Shown here piece by piece: positions 16,160 through 25,081 of a stretch of DNA of 64,000 nt. The first letter of the stretch is position 1, and every line of letters starts with the position of its first letter. Made by a program: the position numbers and the translations under genes. The stretch comes from Nocardiopsis xinjiangensis YIM 90004 (GTDB lineage: Bacteria; Actinomycetota; Actinomycetes; Streptosporangiales; Streptosporangiaceae). The stretch covers positions 317,320-381,319 of the forward strand of contig NZ_ANBE01000003.1 in the NCBI RefSeq assembly GCF_000341145.1, in the 5' to 3' direction. The notes under the pieces were generated by a model that did not search any database, was not told the origin of the DNA, and saw only the letters and a program-made list of their open reading frames with translations.

Positions 16160-17545
16160 TCAGGAGAGCTCGATCCCCTCCGCCGCGGCCAGTTCCGGTG
16201 CCGCTTCCTCCCAGCGGAGCGGGGACGGGAGCGGCTGTTTGCCCCTGACCTGCGCGAGCTCCCACCCGAAGCGGAACAGGACCGCGAAGTCACGGGGGAA
16301 GACTTCGGGGTCGGTGCCGAGGAACGTGCCGAATTTGCGCGCCCGCTCCAGCACCTCGGCCCACCGGTCGGCTCCGGCCAGCCCGACCGACTCGACCCCG
16401 TGGGAGAACAGCGCCATCCGGATCTCGTCGAACGGATCCCTCGCGTCGAGGTACTTCTCCAAGGCACGCAGGGACGGTTCCTTGTTGAACACCGTCCAGA
16501 AGGGCACCGACCCGGTCCGCAGCGCCTCGTAGGTCTCGACGAGCATGAAGGACTCCACCAACAGGCGCTCGGTCGGAAGTCCGCGGTCCCGGTACCAGTC
16601 CCGGTGGATGTCGGCGACGGGCGCGCTCAGTGTCTCGGGTTCGTCGTAGCGCAGGCGGACCAGGTTCCATCCCTGGCGGTCGGCGAGGTCTTGCAGATCC
16701 TCCAGGAGACGTGGTTCGAACCCCCACTCGGCCTCGGGGCTCTCGTCGTCCGGTTCGGGAGCGACGAACTTCGTGTAATCGGAGCCGTAGGCACGCAGGA
16801 ACTCGCGTACACGGTCACTGCCGTGCTGGAGCTCGTCCGTGGTCGCTCCCCCGAACCCGCCGTGCTGGAAGGTGTACCGCTCCCCCACACGTGTGGTGGG
16901 CCAGGTCATCGCGCAATCGGACACGACCAGGGTGCCTCCGGGCCGCAGCACGCCGCGCAGGTGGCGTTCGTAGGCGGCCGGGAGGCGGAGCCACTTGGTG
17001 CGGAAATAACACATGCCCGCGACCATCAGGCGGTCCTGGTTGGGGTCGTGCATGTGGTGCAGCGCCCAGTCCGGGTTCGCGCGCAGCAGTTCCTCCCCCG
17101 TGGAGCGCATCCGGCGGAGGTCCTCCGAAGCGTCCTCCGGCGGTACCCCGTGCCTGCGGACCGGAAGGAGCAGGGTCTGCGGCAGCCACGGGGCCCTCAG
17201 CGCGGCGGCCAGGTGGGTCAGCGCCCCATTGGACGATCCGATGAAGGCGACATCGCTCTGCTGCCTCGGATAATGCCCCGCCACCCACTCCGCGAGCCGG
17301 TCGGAGCGGATGTCGCTCACCTGGTGGCGCTGTACGGCCTCGGCCCACCCGGAGGCCGCGTACACACGCTCCTTCACCGGCCGGGGAAGACCATTGGCGA
17401 CCTTGGCGGCTCCGGCCAGCGCGGAGGCCGCGGCCCCGGGGCCCTCCCCCGGACGCGGCACACGGGCCCCGGACAGGTACGAGGAGAGCTCCTTCAGCAT
17501 GGATGTGGCCGAGTCGAAACCGGCCACGACACGTTCGGGTCTCAC
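16160..17545 (-). CDS. Unrecognised protein coupled to an alpha/beta hydrolase
   Basis: A 461-residue protein I do not recognise. The GTG start follows GGGGAGG and overlaps the upstream hydrolase stop (GTGA), so the two are co-translated. Visible features: FIGSSNGALTHLAAAL (residues about 96-111) has a G-x-S-x-G nucleophile-elbow pattern. HLRGVLRPGGTLVVSDC (about 195-211) looks like the C-terminal half of a Rossmann methyltransferase. RDWYRDRGLPTERLLVESF and a C-terminal helical part follow. No signal peptide or membrane helix is visible. It may be a divergent hydrolase or methyltransferase acting on the same compound as its partner; neither is established. Confidence 0.7.
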   Translation of the reverse strand: MRPERVVAGFDSATSMLKELSSYLSGARVPRPGEGPGAAASALAGAAKVANGLPRPVKERVYAASGWAEAVQRHQVSDIRSDRLAEWVAGHYPRQQSDVAFIGSSNGALTHLAAALRAPWLPQTLLLPVRRHGVPPEDASEDLRRMRSTGEELLRANPDWALHHMHDPNQDRLMVAGMCYFRTKWLRLPAAYERHLRGVLRPGGTLVVSDCAMTWPTTRVGERYTFQHGGFGGATTDELQHGSDRVREFLRAYGSDYTKFVAPEPDDESPEAEWGFEPRLLEDLQDLADRQGWNLVRLRYDEPETLSAPVADIHRDWYRDRGLPTERLLVESFMLVETYEALRTGSVPFWTVFNKEPSLRALEKYLDARDPFDEIRMALFSHGVESVGLAGADRWAEVLERARKFGTFLGTDPEVFPRDFAVLFRFGWELAQVRGKQPLPSPLRWEEAAPELAAAEGIELS

Positions 17546-18384
17546 CGTTCCTCCCCGGCGACGAATTCCTCCACCAGTCCGGCGAGTTCCCCGGGGGCCG
17601 CCGCCGTCAAAGCGTGCGGCTTGCCCGGTATCGCGGCCAGTCGCCCGCGCGGCAGCATGCGGGTGACCTCTTCCGCCCAGAAGCGGCGGCTCAACTTGTC
17701 GTTCGTTCCCCACACCACCAGAGCGGGTTGCCCGACCTCGGGCAGGACGCCCTCGATCCGGTGGTTGCGGCTCTCCACCCAGCTCAGCAACACGCGCCGC
17801 GCTCCGGCGGCGCGATAATCACGGAAGCTCTGCGGGATCACACCCAACCCTTCGTAGAAGTTGTTGTGCACGAGACGAGCGGCCAGGGCCGGCAACGAGC
17901 GGGCGGCCGGATCCGTGGTCGGACCCGCCAGAACGACCGAACCCACGGCGTCCGGCTCCCGGGCGGCCGCCTCCGCGACCACCTGTGTGCCCAGGGACAC
18001 CCCCAGGAGGCAGGGCCGGTCCAGTCCTCGGGTGCGGAACCACTGCACGAGAGCGTCGGCCAGTTCGGGGACGTGCAGGAACCGTCCCGGCTCCCCGCTC
18101 TCCCCGTAACCGGGCATGTCCACCGCCCAGGTCTCGACCCTCCCATCGAGTGCTTCCAACAACGGCAGGGTCTGCCGAGAGGAGACCCCGGCCCCGTGCA
18201 CACACACCACGGGCGGGTTCCGTCCCCGCACGAACCAGCTCGCCATCTGCGTACCCAGTACCTCATCGGTCTCGCGTTCGGGGCCCACCCACATCACCGC
18301 GCCGTGTTCGACTCCTGTTCCGGTGGGGACTGCCCCTACCCCCGCCCTGATCACGGCAAAACCTCGGCTCCACACGTGTCGCAC
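17542..18384 (-). CDS. Alpha/beta fold hydrolase
   Basis: About 280 residues. Oxyanion-side motif VVCVHGAGVSS, then DMPGYGESGEP, nucleophile elbow LLGVSLGTQV (Ser in GVSLG), a helical lid, acid region VVWGTNDKLS and catalytic His in IPGKPHAL. This is the classic Ser-Asp-His arrangement of cytosolic esterases and C-C hydrolases. The start is uncertain: GTG 18384 keeps a beta-strand-like N-terminal segment, while ATG 18294 or GTG 18297 gives a shorter core. The next gene overlaps its stop by four bases, suggesting a shared pathway. Divergent from the DUF1440-like gene. Confidence 0.85.
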   Translation of the reverse strand: MRHVWSRGFAVIRAGVGAVPTGTGVEHGAVMWVGPERETDEVLGTQMASWFVRGRNPPVVCVHGAGVSSRQTLPLLEALDGRVETWAVDMPGYGESGEPGRFLHVPELADALVQWFRTRGLDRPCLLGVSLGTQVVAEAAAREPDAVGSVVLAGPTTDPAARSLPALAARLVHNNFYEGLGVIPQSFRDYRAAGARRVLLSWVESRNHRIEGVLPEVGQPALVVWGTNDKLSRRFWAEEVTRMLPRGRLAAIPGKPHALTAAAPGELAGLVEEFVAGEER

Positions 18385-18439
18385 CCGTCCCGAGCGGTCA
18401 GGGAGCTCCGAGAGATCTTTTCCGCGTGAAGGGGAAATA

Positions 18440-18949
18440 ATGGGCACTCTGCGCAAGGATCCGATCCGACGGCGTGTTCCGCGCGGAACAGGAAGAGGCG
18501 TCGTCGGCGCCATGTCCATGAGCGGGGCCCGGCAGCTCCTCGTCGGGCTCGGGCTGATCGACCGCACCCCGCCCGAAGCCGTCCTGGCCGAGGGAGCACC
18601 GTCGTTGCTGCGCAGCGTGCCGGAGAACCGCCGGACAGCCGTGGTCGAACTGGCGCACTGGGGGTACGGCGGGGCTGCCGGGGCGGTCTACTCGCTCCTG
18701 CCCGTCCGGCTGCGGCACTACCGGACCACCGGGCCGGTCTACGGGGTACTCGTCTGGGCGGTCTTCGAGTTCGGGGTGGCGCCCGCCCTGGGCCTGGCCC
18801 ACGCGCACCGGTCCCGTCCCGCCGAACGTGTCGCACTCTTCTGCGACCACCTGCTCTACGGGGTGGTCCTCGGTGTCCCGCCGGAACGCCCGGTGCCCGC
18901 GCACGAGGAGGAAGAGGAGGACGGGCCCGCCACCGAACGGCCGGTCTGA
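18440..18949 (+). CDS. DUF1440/YagU-like membrane protein
   Basis: A 169-residue protein with hydrophobic segments around AHWGYGGAAGAVYSLLPV, GPVYGVLVWAVFEFGVAPALGLA and HLLYGVVLGV. The HWGYG(A)xAG pattern and overall size resemble the DUF1440/YagU inner-membrane family, but the match is by eye only. The C-terminal tail is very acidic (EEEEEDG). The ATG is six bases after AAGGGGAA. It is divergent from the hydrolase and faces the DUF1360 gene. Function unknown; it belongs to a run of genes often seen with stress-response loci in actinomycetes. Confidence 0.6.
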   Translation: MGTLRKDPIRRRVPRGTGRGVVGAMSMSGARQLLVGLGLIDRTPPEAVLAEGAPSLLRSVPENRRTAVVELAHWGYGGAAGAVYSLLPVRLRHYRTTGPVYGVLVWAVFEFGVAPALGLAHAHRSRPAERVALFCDHLLYGVVLGVPPERPVPAHEEEEEDGPATERPV

Positions 18950-18975
18950 AGCCCGACGGTGGCGGCCTTTCCGCC

Positions 18976-19488
18976 CTACTCCTGTGCCTGCTGCAGTTTC
19001 GCGTAGGCGAGCTGGAGCCAGTCGGAGACCGCCACCGCGCTCAGCACCGCGCCCGCGGACCTGGTGAACCGGGGCGCGAGGACCAGACCGAACGCGTAAC
19101 CCGTCGCGACCCACTGCGCGAGACAGAACGGGCAGGCGACGAGCTCACCCACGGCCCTGCGGCCTCCCTCACCCCGCGGCTCCTCCGCCAGTTCGGCCGG
19201 GGCCGAGACACCGCGGAACCGGGTGAACATGGCTCTCAGCGGGCTGGTCACGGGATCCTTGGCCACCATGCGCGAGGCCTTGTGCGTGGCCAAGGACATC
19301 AGGACCAGGTCCCACGGCCCCACGGCGGCCCTCAATCCGGCGTCGCGGCGGCGGCGCACCACGAGGAGCCCCGCGCCCACCAGTCCGAGGTAGGCAGCGG
19401 CCGTGAGGGCGTACCCGCCGAGTGGTTGGTCGCCGGCCCCCTGGTACTCCTCGGCCTCCTGCCGAATCGTCTCCTCGACCTGTGTCAT
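18976..19488 (-). CDS. DUF1360 family membrane protein
   Basis: A 170-residue protein with an N-terminal acidic segment, a membrane helix (LGGYALTAAAYLGLVGAGLLVV), the conserved LMSLATHKASRMVAKDPVTSPLRAMFT block and the VACPFCLAQWVATGYAFGL block. The KxSR-x-D-x-(V/I)TSPLR and CPFCLxxW patterns are the hallmarks of DUF1360. Function is unknown; in several bacteria the family is stress-induced. The ATG at 19488 starts one base after the GH15 stop, so the two are co-transcribed and probably coupled. Confidence 0.85.
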   Translation of the reverse strand: MTQVEETIRQEAEEYQGAGDQPLGGYALTAAAYLGLVGAGLLVVRRRRDAGLRAAVGPWDLVLMSLATHKASRMVAKDPVTSPLRAMFTRFRGVSAPAELAEEPRGEGGRRAVGELVACPFCLAQWVATGYAFGLVLAPRFTRSAGAVLSAVAVSDWLQLAYAKLQQAQE

Positions 19489-19489
19489 G

Positions 19490-21352
19490 TCATCCCTTCT
19501 CGCTCTCGGCGTGCGGGCTTCGGCCGTCACGGTGCCGGGCCCAGATGTGCAGTGCCTCGGTGTGGTCGGCGTCGCGGAGGTTGACCGCGGCCTCGATCAG
19601 AGCCAGGTGGGTGAAAGCCTGAGGGAAGTTGCCGAGCATCACGCCCCCGTCGGACATCTCCTCGGCGAACAGCCCGAGGTCGCCGCACGCCCCGCACAGC
19701 CGCCGGAACCGGTCCTCGGCCTCCTCGACCCGACCGGCCAGCACCAGGGCCGAGACCAGGTCGAACGAACACATCAGGAACGCACCCTCCGGGGTCCGCA
19801 GCCCGTCGTCTGTGTCCTCGGGGTCGTACCGGTGAACCAGGGCCCCCGCACCTCCGAGCTCCTCCACCACCCGGTCCACGGTGCGCACGATCCTCGGGTC
19901 GTTCCCCTCCAAGAACCCCAGGAGCGGCAACCGGAGCAGGGAACCGTCGACACGCGGCGCGCCGTAGGACTGGGTGAAGGTGCCCGGGCCCGGGTCGTAG
20001 CCGCGTTCGAGGACCTCGGCGTGGATCGTGTCGCGCTCCCGGCACCAGTCCTCGAAGGGCACCTCCTCTTGCCTTCCGAGGCGCTGGGCCAATTGGACGG
20101 CCCGATCGAGGCAGACCCACGCGTAGACCTTGGAGATGGTCCAGTGGCGCTCACCCGAGCGCACCTCCCAGATCCCGGCGTCGGGCTCCCTCCACACTCC
20201 GCGGAGAGCTTCGACCACCTCGTCGGCAAGCTTCACCTTCTTCTCCGGAAGGTCGCCCACGACCTGCTGGTAGCTCAGCACGGCGTCCAGCACATGGCCG
20301 TAGACGTCCAACTGGTGCTGGACGTGGGCGTCGTTGCCCAGCCTCACCGGCCGCGAGTCGGCGTACCCGCGGACGTCGCCGACCTCGGCCTCCTCGTGCG
20401 GTTCCCTCCCGTCGAGGCCGTGGACCGGTTTCAGGCGGTCGAGGGGGCCCTCGGTCGTGCTCAGCAGGTACCGCAGGTAGGAGCCCGCCTCGTGGGTGTG
20501 CCCGAGCCTGAGGAAGGACAGCACGACCAGGGGCGCGTCGCGGTGCCAGACGTAGCGGTAGTCCCAGTTCCTCGGCCCGCCGGGCCACTCCGGGAGCGAG
20601 GCCGTGGGCGCGGCGATCATCCCTCCGCTCTCCTCGTGGAGGAGCCCGCGCAGCACCACGGCGGAGTGCCGCACGTGCTGGGCGCCGTTGCCGTCGTAGG
20701 AGGTCCGCGCGGCCCAGGCCTGCCAGGCATCGCGGGAGCCTTCGAGCAGGGCACGGGCTTCCTCGACGCCGTACCGCCGGTCCCCCCGGTCATGGTCGAG
20801 CACCAGCGCCGTGGACTCGCCGGCCGCCAGGTCGACGCGGTAGGAGGGGTCGCCCTCTTCGCCGAGGACGGGTGCGCTCCCCCCGGAGAGCAGCATGCCT
20901 TCCCGTAGACGCAGCGCGCCGTCCCCCGTGTCCGTCCACGCCGCCCGTGCACGGCCGGCGTCCGGTCGGGCCCGGAGCGTGGAACGGACCCGCGCACGCC
21001 CTTCGAGGCACGTCAGGAAACGGACGAGCACGCCGACCGGGCGCAGCCCTTCACCGTCGGGCCGGACCGCCAGCAGGTCGTGCGACCGCAATCGGCAATC
21101 GGGGCCCTCCCACAGGGTCTCCACCACGAGAGTGTCCTCGGTGTACGCCAGGCGTGTGGGGGCGGCGCCCTCCACGTACAGGTCCCAGGAGCCACCGCGG
21201 TCGCGGTCGAGCAGGCTCCACAGGAGCGGCGGGGAGTCGAAACCGGGCGCGCAGAGCCAGTCGATCGTGCCGTGCGGATCGACCAGGGCGGCGGCGCCGC
21301 AGTCCGACAGGAAAGCGTGTTCTCCGATCCCGGGCTCACCGGTCCACTCCAT
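19490..21352 (-). CDS. Glycoside hydrolase family 15, trehalase/glucoamylase type
   Basis: A 620-residue enzyme. An N-terminal beta-sandwich (to about 220) precedes the (alpha/alpha)6 barrel. Substrate-site block RNWDYRYVWHRDA (about 275), general-acid region PDAGIWEVRSGERHW (about 410), and general-base region LFAEEMSDGGVMLGNFPQAFTH near the C-terminus. The actinobacterial relatives include trehalases and glucan hydrolases, so either trehalose or short alpha-glucans may be the substrate. No signal peptide; cytosolic. ATG follows GGGGGAGGC. Its coupling to DUF1360 and nearby stress genes suggests a role in osmolyte turnover. Confidence 0.9.
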   Translation of the reverse strand: MEWTGEPGIGEHAFLSDCGAAALVDPHGTIDWLCAPGFDSPPLLWSLLDRDRGGSWDLYVEGAAPTRLAYTEDTLVVETLWEGPDCRLRSHDLLAVRPDGEGLRPVGVLVRFLTCLEGRARVRSTLRARPDAGRARAAWTDTGDGALRLREGMLLSGGSAPVLGEEGDPSYRVDLAAGESTALVLDHDRGDRRYGVEEARALLEGSRDAWQAWAARTSYDGNGAQHVRHSAVVLRGLLHEESGGMIAAPTASLPEWPGGPRNWDYRYVWHRDAPLVVLSFLRLGHTHEAGSYLRYLLSTTEGPLDRLKPVHGLDGREPHEEAEVGDVRGYADSRPVRLGNDAHVQHQLDVYGHVLDAVLSYQQVVGDLPEKKVKLADEVVEALRGVWREPDAGIWEVRSGERHWTISKVYAWVCLDRAVQLAQRLGRQEEVPFEDWCRERDTIHAEVLERGYDPGPGTFTQSYGAPRVDGSLLRLPLLGFLEGNDPRIVRTVDRVVEELGGAGALVHRYDPEDTDDGLRTPEGAFLMCSFDLVSALVLAGRVEEAEDRFRRLCGACGDLGLFAEEMSDGGVMLGNFPQAFTHLALIEAAVNLRDADHTEALHIWARHRDGRSPHAESEKG

Positions 21353-21515
21353 GCCTCCCCCAGGCGGTGTTCGGTGTGCAGGCCCCCGACTCTTCGGCTG
21401 CCCGACGACACGCCGACCGAAACCGCGCTCGGAGACCACCTCCGAACAGGCGAAAGAGGCTTATGCGGCGGTCCGGTCGGGTAGCGCCGACAGCAGGAGG
21501 AGAGGGGGCGACGAC

Positions 21516-22529
21516 ATGGCCGGGAGCAGAGCGGAAGAGACCGGTGTCGCCGTGGTGTGCGGCGCCAGCGGGGGTGTGGGCCGGGCGACCGCTCGTGAAC
21601 TCGCCCGCCGCGGTTACTCGCTCGGGCTCTTCGCCAGGGGAACCGAAGGCCTGGGGGCCGCTGCCGAGGAGGCCCGGGCCACAGGGGCGCGGGTGTTCGC
21701 GGCCGAGGTCGACGTGGCCGACAGCGAGGCCGTCCGGGAGGCAGCCGAGCGGGCCGAGGCAGAGCTCGGGCCGGTGAGCCTGTGGGTCAACGCGGCGTTC
21801 GCGACCTTGATGTCCCGGTTCGTCGACGCGGCCCCGGAGGAGTTCCGCCGGGTCACCGACGTCTGTTACCACGGCACCGTCAACGGGACCCGTACCGCTC
21901 TGGCTCTCATGGAGCCGCGCGACCGGGGCACGATCGTGCAGGTGGGGTCCGCCCTCGCCTACCGGGGGATCCCCCTCCAGTCCGCCTACTGCGGGGCCAA
22001 GCACGCCGTCCGGGGGTTCACCGACTCCGTACGCACCGAACTGGTCGACGCCGGGTCACACGTGCGGATCACCGAGGTCCACCTGCCCGGCCTCAACACC
22101 CCGCAGTTCTCCTGGGTCCGCACCCGGACCGATCGCCCCACCCGTCCCATGGCCCCCGTCTACCAACCCGAGGTGGCCGCACGCGCGATCGCCTGGGCCT
22201 CCGAGCACCCCCGTCGACGCACCTACTGGGTGGCGCCGTCGACGGTCAAGACCGCGCTCGGCCAGCGGTTCGCGCCACGTGTGCTCGACCTGATCCTGGG
22301 CAGCACCGGGATCGACGGACAGTTGCGTGAGGGCGAACCGGAGAAGGAGGGCAACCTGTTCCGCCCCTTCGACACCGACCGCGACCACGGCGCACACGGT
22401 GTGTTCGACGACGAGGCCCGCGGGAGCAGTGTCCAGCAGTGGCTGAACGAGAGACGGCTCGCGGTGACGGGCACCGTGGTCGGGATGGCCGCCGTCGGGG
22501 CGGTCGCCTGGCGCCGAGCCCGCGGGTGA
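21516..22529 (+). CDS. SDR family oxidoreductase with C-terminal membrane helix
   Basis: A 337-residue short-chain dehydrogenase. Nucleotide loop GASGGVGRATAREL (about residues 18-31), D-V-D at the adenine site, NAAFATLM in place of the usual NNAG, catalytic Ser in VQVGSALAYRG, and YCGAK (Tyr/Lys). The conserved LPGLNTPQFSW and the unusual length with a C-terminal hydrophobic segment (LAVTGTVVGMAAVGAVAW) match the group of SDRs found in actinobacterial stress clusters. Substrate unknown. The weak N-N-A-G motif is noteworthy. An AGGAGG lies upstream of the ATG. Divergent from the GH15 gene; DUF3140 follows 30 bases later. Confidence 0.85.
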   Translation: MAGSRAEETGVAVVCGASGGVGRATARELARRGYSLGLFARGTEGLGAAAEEARATGARVFAAEVDVADSEAVREAAERAEAELGPVSLWVNAAFATLMSRFVDAAPEEFRRVTDVCYHGTVNGTRTALALMEPRDRGTIVQVGSALAYRGIPLQSAYCGAKHAVRGFTDSVRTELVDAGSHVRITEVHLPGLNTPQFSWVRTRTDRPTRPMAPVYQPEVAARAIAWASEHPRRRTYWVAPSTVKTALGQRFAPRVLDLILGSTGIDGQLREGEPEKEGNLFRPFDTDRDHGAHGVFDDEARGSSVQQWLNERRLAVTGTVVGMAAVGAVAWRRARG

Positions 22530-22559
22530 ACACCGCGTCCGAGAAAACGAGGAGGGATC

Positions 22560-22916
22560 ATGGCCGAGCACAGCGCCGAGACCGATCGCGTCTGGCAGGA
22601 GTTCCACTCCGTGGTCAACATGTCCGGCGAGGAGCTGCGGGAGTGGCTGCTCACCGACGCCGCCGGCGAGGAGGGGCTGTCGAGCGACCCGGGCCATCCG
22701 GTGTCCGACCGCGGCGAGGAGGTCGTGGCGGTCCTGGGCAAACGCAAGACCGACGTGACCGGGTCCGACGTGGAGTTGATGAACGACGTCGCGGAGTTCG
22801 TGCGCAACGAGCTCGCCGACCCGCAGCGCGAGGACCAGGGATGGCGCCGACGTCTCATGTCGGTGGGCCACGACCCGCTCGCGCCCTCGTCCCCGGCCCC
22901 CGACGAGGAGCTCTGA
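22560..22916 (+). CDS. DUF3140 family protein
   Basis: A 118-residue soluble protein. The opening RVWQEFHSVVNMSGEELREWL is the DUF3140 hallmark, followed by SVSDRGEEVVAVLGKRKTDVTGSD-like sequence and MNDVAEFVRNELA. Function is unknown. It commonly accompanies hypothetical stress genes in actinobacteria. GAGG precedes the ATG by about nine bases. It probably forms a short operon with the SDR gene and ends at a perfect hairpin. Confidence 0.88.
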   Translation: MAEHSAETDRVWQEFHSVVNMSGEELREWLLTDAAGEEGLSSDPGHPVSDRGEEVVAVLGKRKTDVTGSDVELMNDVAEFVRNELADPQREDQGWRRRLMSVGHDPLAPSSPAPDEEL

Positions 22917-22938
22917 CGGCGCAGGAGGACCATGGCAC

Positions 22939-22969
22939 CGGGGCACGGCGGGGGTGATGCCGTGCCCCG
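22939..22969 (+). terminator. Hairpin terminator after the DUF3140 gene
   Basis: CGGGGCACGGC and GCCGTGCCCCG form an 11-bp perfect stem with a 9-base loop, 23 bases after the stop. Confidence 0.75.
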
Positions 22970-23095
22970 ATACCCTCGGCTCGCGCACGCCGGACGTCAC
23001 ATCCTCGCCGCCGAGGGCCGCCGGCCCCGGAAACCGAAAGTCGGCCCTGGACGATAACGTGTCCGGACAACCACGCCGATACGGAATGAGATCGT

Positions 23096-24523
23096 GTGCG
23101 CCGGTTCTTTCGTTCCCTCCTCAAGAGGGAACCTCCCCCGCCTCATCCCCCGGAAGAACACAACGAGCACGCGGAGTTCGAAGGGACCTACCCCAAGAAG
23201 TACGACCATGTGGTGCGCATTGTCGTGCGTGTCCCCGCCGCTGAGGCCCCTGATCTGCGCGTTCTCCTGCAAAGCCGGTCCTGGCCCTTCCGAGAGAGCG
23301 AAAGGCCACCGGAGAGCACCCGGTCTCGGTACGCGCGATTCACGGCCCACGTACCCATTCTGGGAGCGCCCCTGTGGGCGGAGACCGAAGCCGCTTCACG
23401 GTTCTCCCATGCGTGCACCCAGGCGCGCATCGAAGCCCACGTAGTGTCGACCTCTCGCCCACGAAACACCGGCGCCGCGTTCCGGACCTACCACGTGGTA
23501 CCCGATGTGGCCGCACCTCACGGTGCCTTGCGGCGCCGCTTGCACGAGCTGGTCCTTCAGGCCTGTTCGCAAGGCACGATCAGGGCGCGCTCCTTGGCCC
23601 GGGCGAAGGAGGAACTTCCAGGTTTTCTCGAGGAGAACCCCGGCGTCGGGCGCGATGTCGATGTCACGATCCTCGGGCCGGAAGGACCGGTGGCCGAACC
23701 CGCGCGCAGCCCGCTTCCCAACGCCCGCGACATGCTCGTGCTCTCGCTCGCGGGGATCGTGGTCTGCGCGGTCGTCGCACTCGTCTTCACGGTGGCCCTC
23801 CCCGGCGGGAGCATACAGCTGGCCGGATCGGTCTTTCTTTCCGCCGCGTGTTTCGTCGGTGTGTGCCTACTCCTACGGCAGTTGCGGGAAGGGACGGTGA
23901 ACACGTGGCTCCCGGTCGTGATCACCGGCTTGTTCCCAGTACTCCTGATCCCCGCAGCGCACCTGAACATCTACGCCTACCTCTCCGAGTTCGGGATCTC
24001 ACCCGGCGACGCGGAGATCTCCGGATACCATTTGTTCTTGTCGGGCAGAGAATCGGCCCTCATTATCTTCTTGACGGCCGTGTTCGCGTTGAGCATCTTC
24101 GGGTTCTTGTTCCACTTCCATTTTGGGGGTTTCGGGGCGAAGGGTGTCGTGATCTGGTCTCTGGCGGTTGGTTCCGTCGTCCTCTACACCTTTTTGCCCG
24201 TGCGGTTCATCCTCGATTCGAGCACGTCCACCGGGGCCGAGCACGTGGCCCACTACCAAGACGGCGGGGCCCCTGTAAGCCAGTTCGGCATCGTCCCGAC
24301 ACCGGTGTGCGTCGAGCAGCACTCGGAGATCGACGACCGCTTCGGCCCGGCGCCGCCCACCGACCGTCCCGTCCTCCATTTCGGTTTCGCGAACGACACC
24401 GACTTCCTCTGGGACCCGGATGAGGAGCTGACCAAGGTTCCTTCCTTCTCGGTTCCCCTCACGCCCGTGACAGGGCTCGACAGCATCTGCCCGGAGCCCT
24501 CGAACGACAAGGGGGCCGGGTAG
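23096..24523 (+). CDS. Novel five-helix membrane protein with large soluble N-terminal domain
   Basis: A 475-residue protein I do not recognise. Residues 1-205 are soluble and basic at the very N-terminus (MRRFFRSLLKRE), with a segment RFTAHVPILGAPLWAETEAASRF. Five hydrophobic helices follow at about 212-235, 240-262, 270-297, 317-340 and 350-375. The last 100 residues are acidic, rich in Pro and Asp, with two Cys (VCVEQ and ICPEP) that could form a disulphide outside the cell. Start GTG 23096 after GGAATGAG. Codon use is a little less GC-biased than in neighbours. It stands alone between two intergenic regions. Confidence 0.7.
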   Translation: MRRFFRSLLKREPPPPHPPEEHNEHAEFEGTYPKKYDHVVRIVVRVPAAEAPDLRVLLQSRSWPFRESERPPESTRSRYARFTAHVPILGAPLWAETEAASRFSHACTQARIEAHVVSTSRPRNTGAAFRTYHVVPDVAAPHGALRRRLHELVLQACSQGTIRARSLARAKEELPGFLEENPGVGRDVDVTILGPEGPVAEPARSPLPNARDMLVLSLAGIVVCAVVALVFTVALPGGSIQLAGSVFLSAACFVGVCLLLRQLREGTVNTWLPVVITGLFPVLLIPAAHLNIYAYLSEFGISPGDAEISGYHLFLSGRESALIIFLTAVFALSIFGFLFHFHFGGFGAKGVVIWSLAVGSVVLYTFLPVRFILDSSTSTGAEHVAHYQDGGAPVSQFGIVPTPVCVEQHSEIDDRFGPAPPTDRPVLHFGFANDTDFLWDPDEELTKVPSFSVPLTPVTGLDSICPEPSNDKGAG

Positions 24524-24544
24524 GATGGATCCCCTCGGAGCCGG

Positions 24545-24860
24545 CCGTGCAGCACCGAACCCGGAACACCTGTGCGGCGGAGCACAAAGAGTCGCTCTCG
24601 GTATCCCCGCCGCATCAGTGCGGGTCGGCCAGAGGTCTCGATCGGGGCGGTGGTGGGTGGAAGCCTGTTGGATCGGCGCCGGGGCGGGGGTTCCCGGATT
24701 GGCCTGGGGTGGGTGGGGCCCAGTGGGTTGATGCAGGTGGGCAACGGCTCACGGGCCGGTGGTGCGGGTGGATGGTGTCCGTCGGAGCATCGAGTTCAAC
24801 CCGGCCGGGGCTACCCGCAACCCGCATCGGCGCCACCCCCACACCCCTTTCATTACGGGG
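24545..24860. repeat. Intergenic region with diverged dispersed repeat, copy B
   Basis: The 558 bases from 24524 to 25081 show no believable gene on either strand. This part corresponds in diverged form to 3148-3480. The core TGGTGTCCGTCGGAGCATCGAG (24773-24794) matches copy A at 20 of 22 bases, and scattered similarity extends upstream (CCGGAACAC at both left ends, GGTCGG with TCGATC). Copy B lacks the 9-bp inverted repeat of copy A. Bases 24860-25081 hold nothing recognisable. Confidence 0.45.
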
Positions 24861-25081
24861 ATAGTGGCGGCGTGTGCGCGGCCGACGCCGCCATCTCCTG
24901 CCTGCCAAGGGCTCTGCTCCCCCGCCCGCGGTCAAAAACAGCCCGGAAGCGGCCCCGGCAGGGGGGAGCGATGCTCGTCCCGGCCCCGGGGACCGGGACC
25001 ATCCCCAACCGGGCAGATCGGCGCTACCGGGGCTCGAAGTCGGCTCTGATGGGCAAGATCTACCGGAGATCATGGTGGGTG

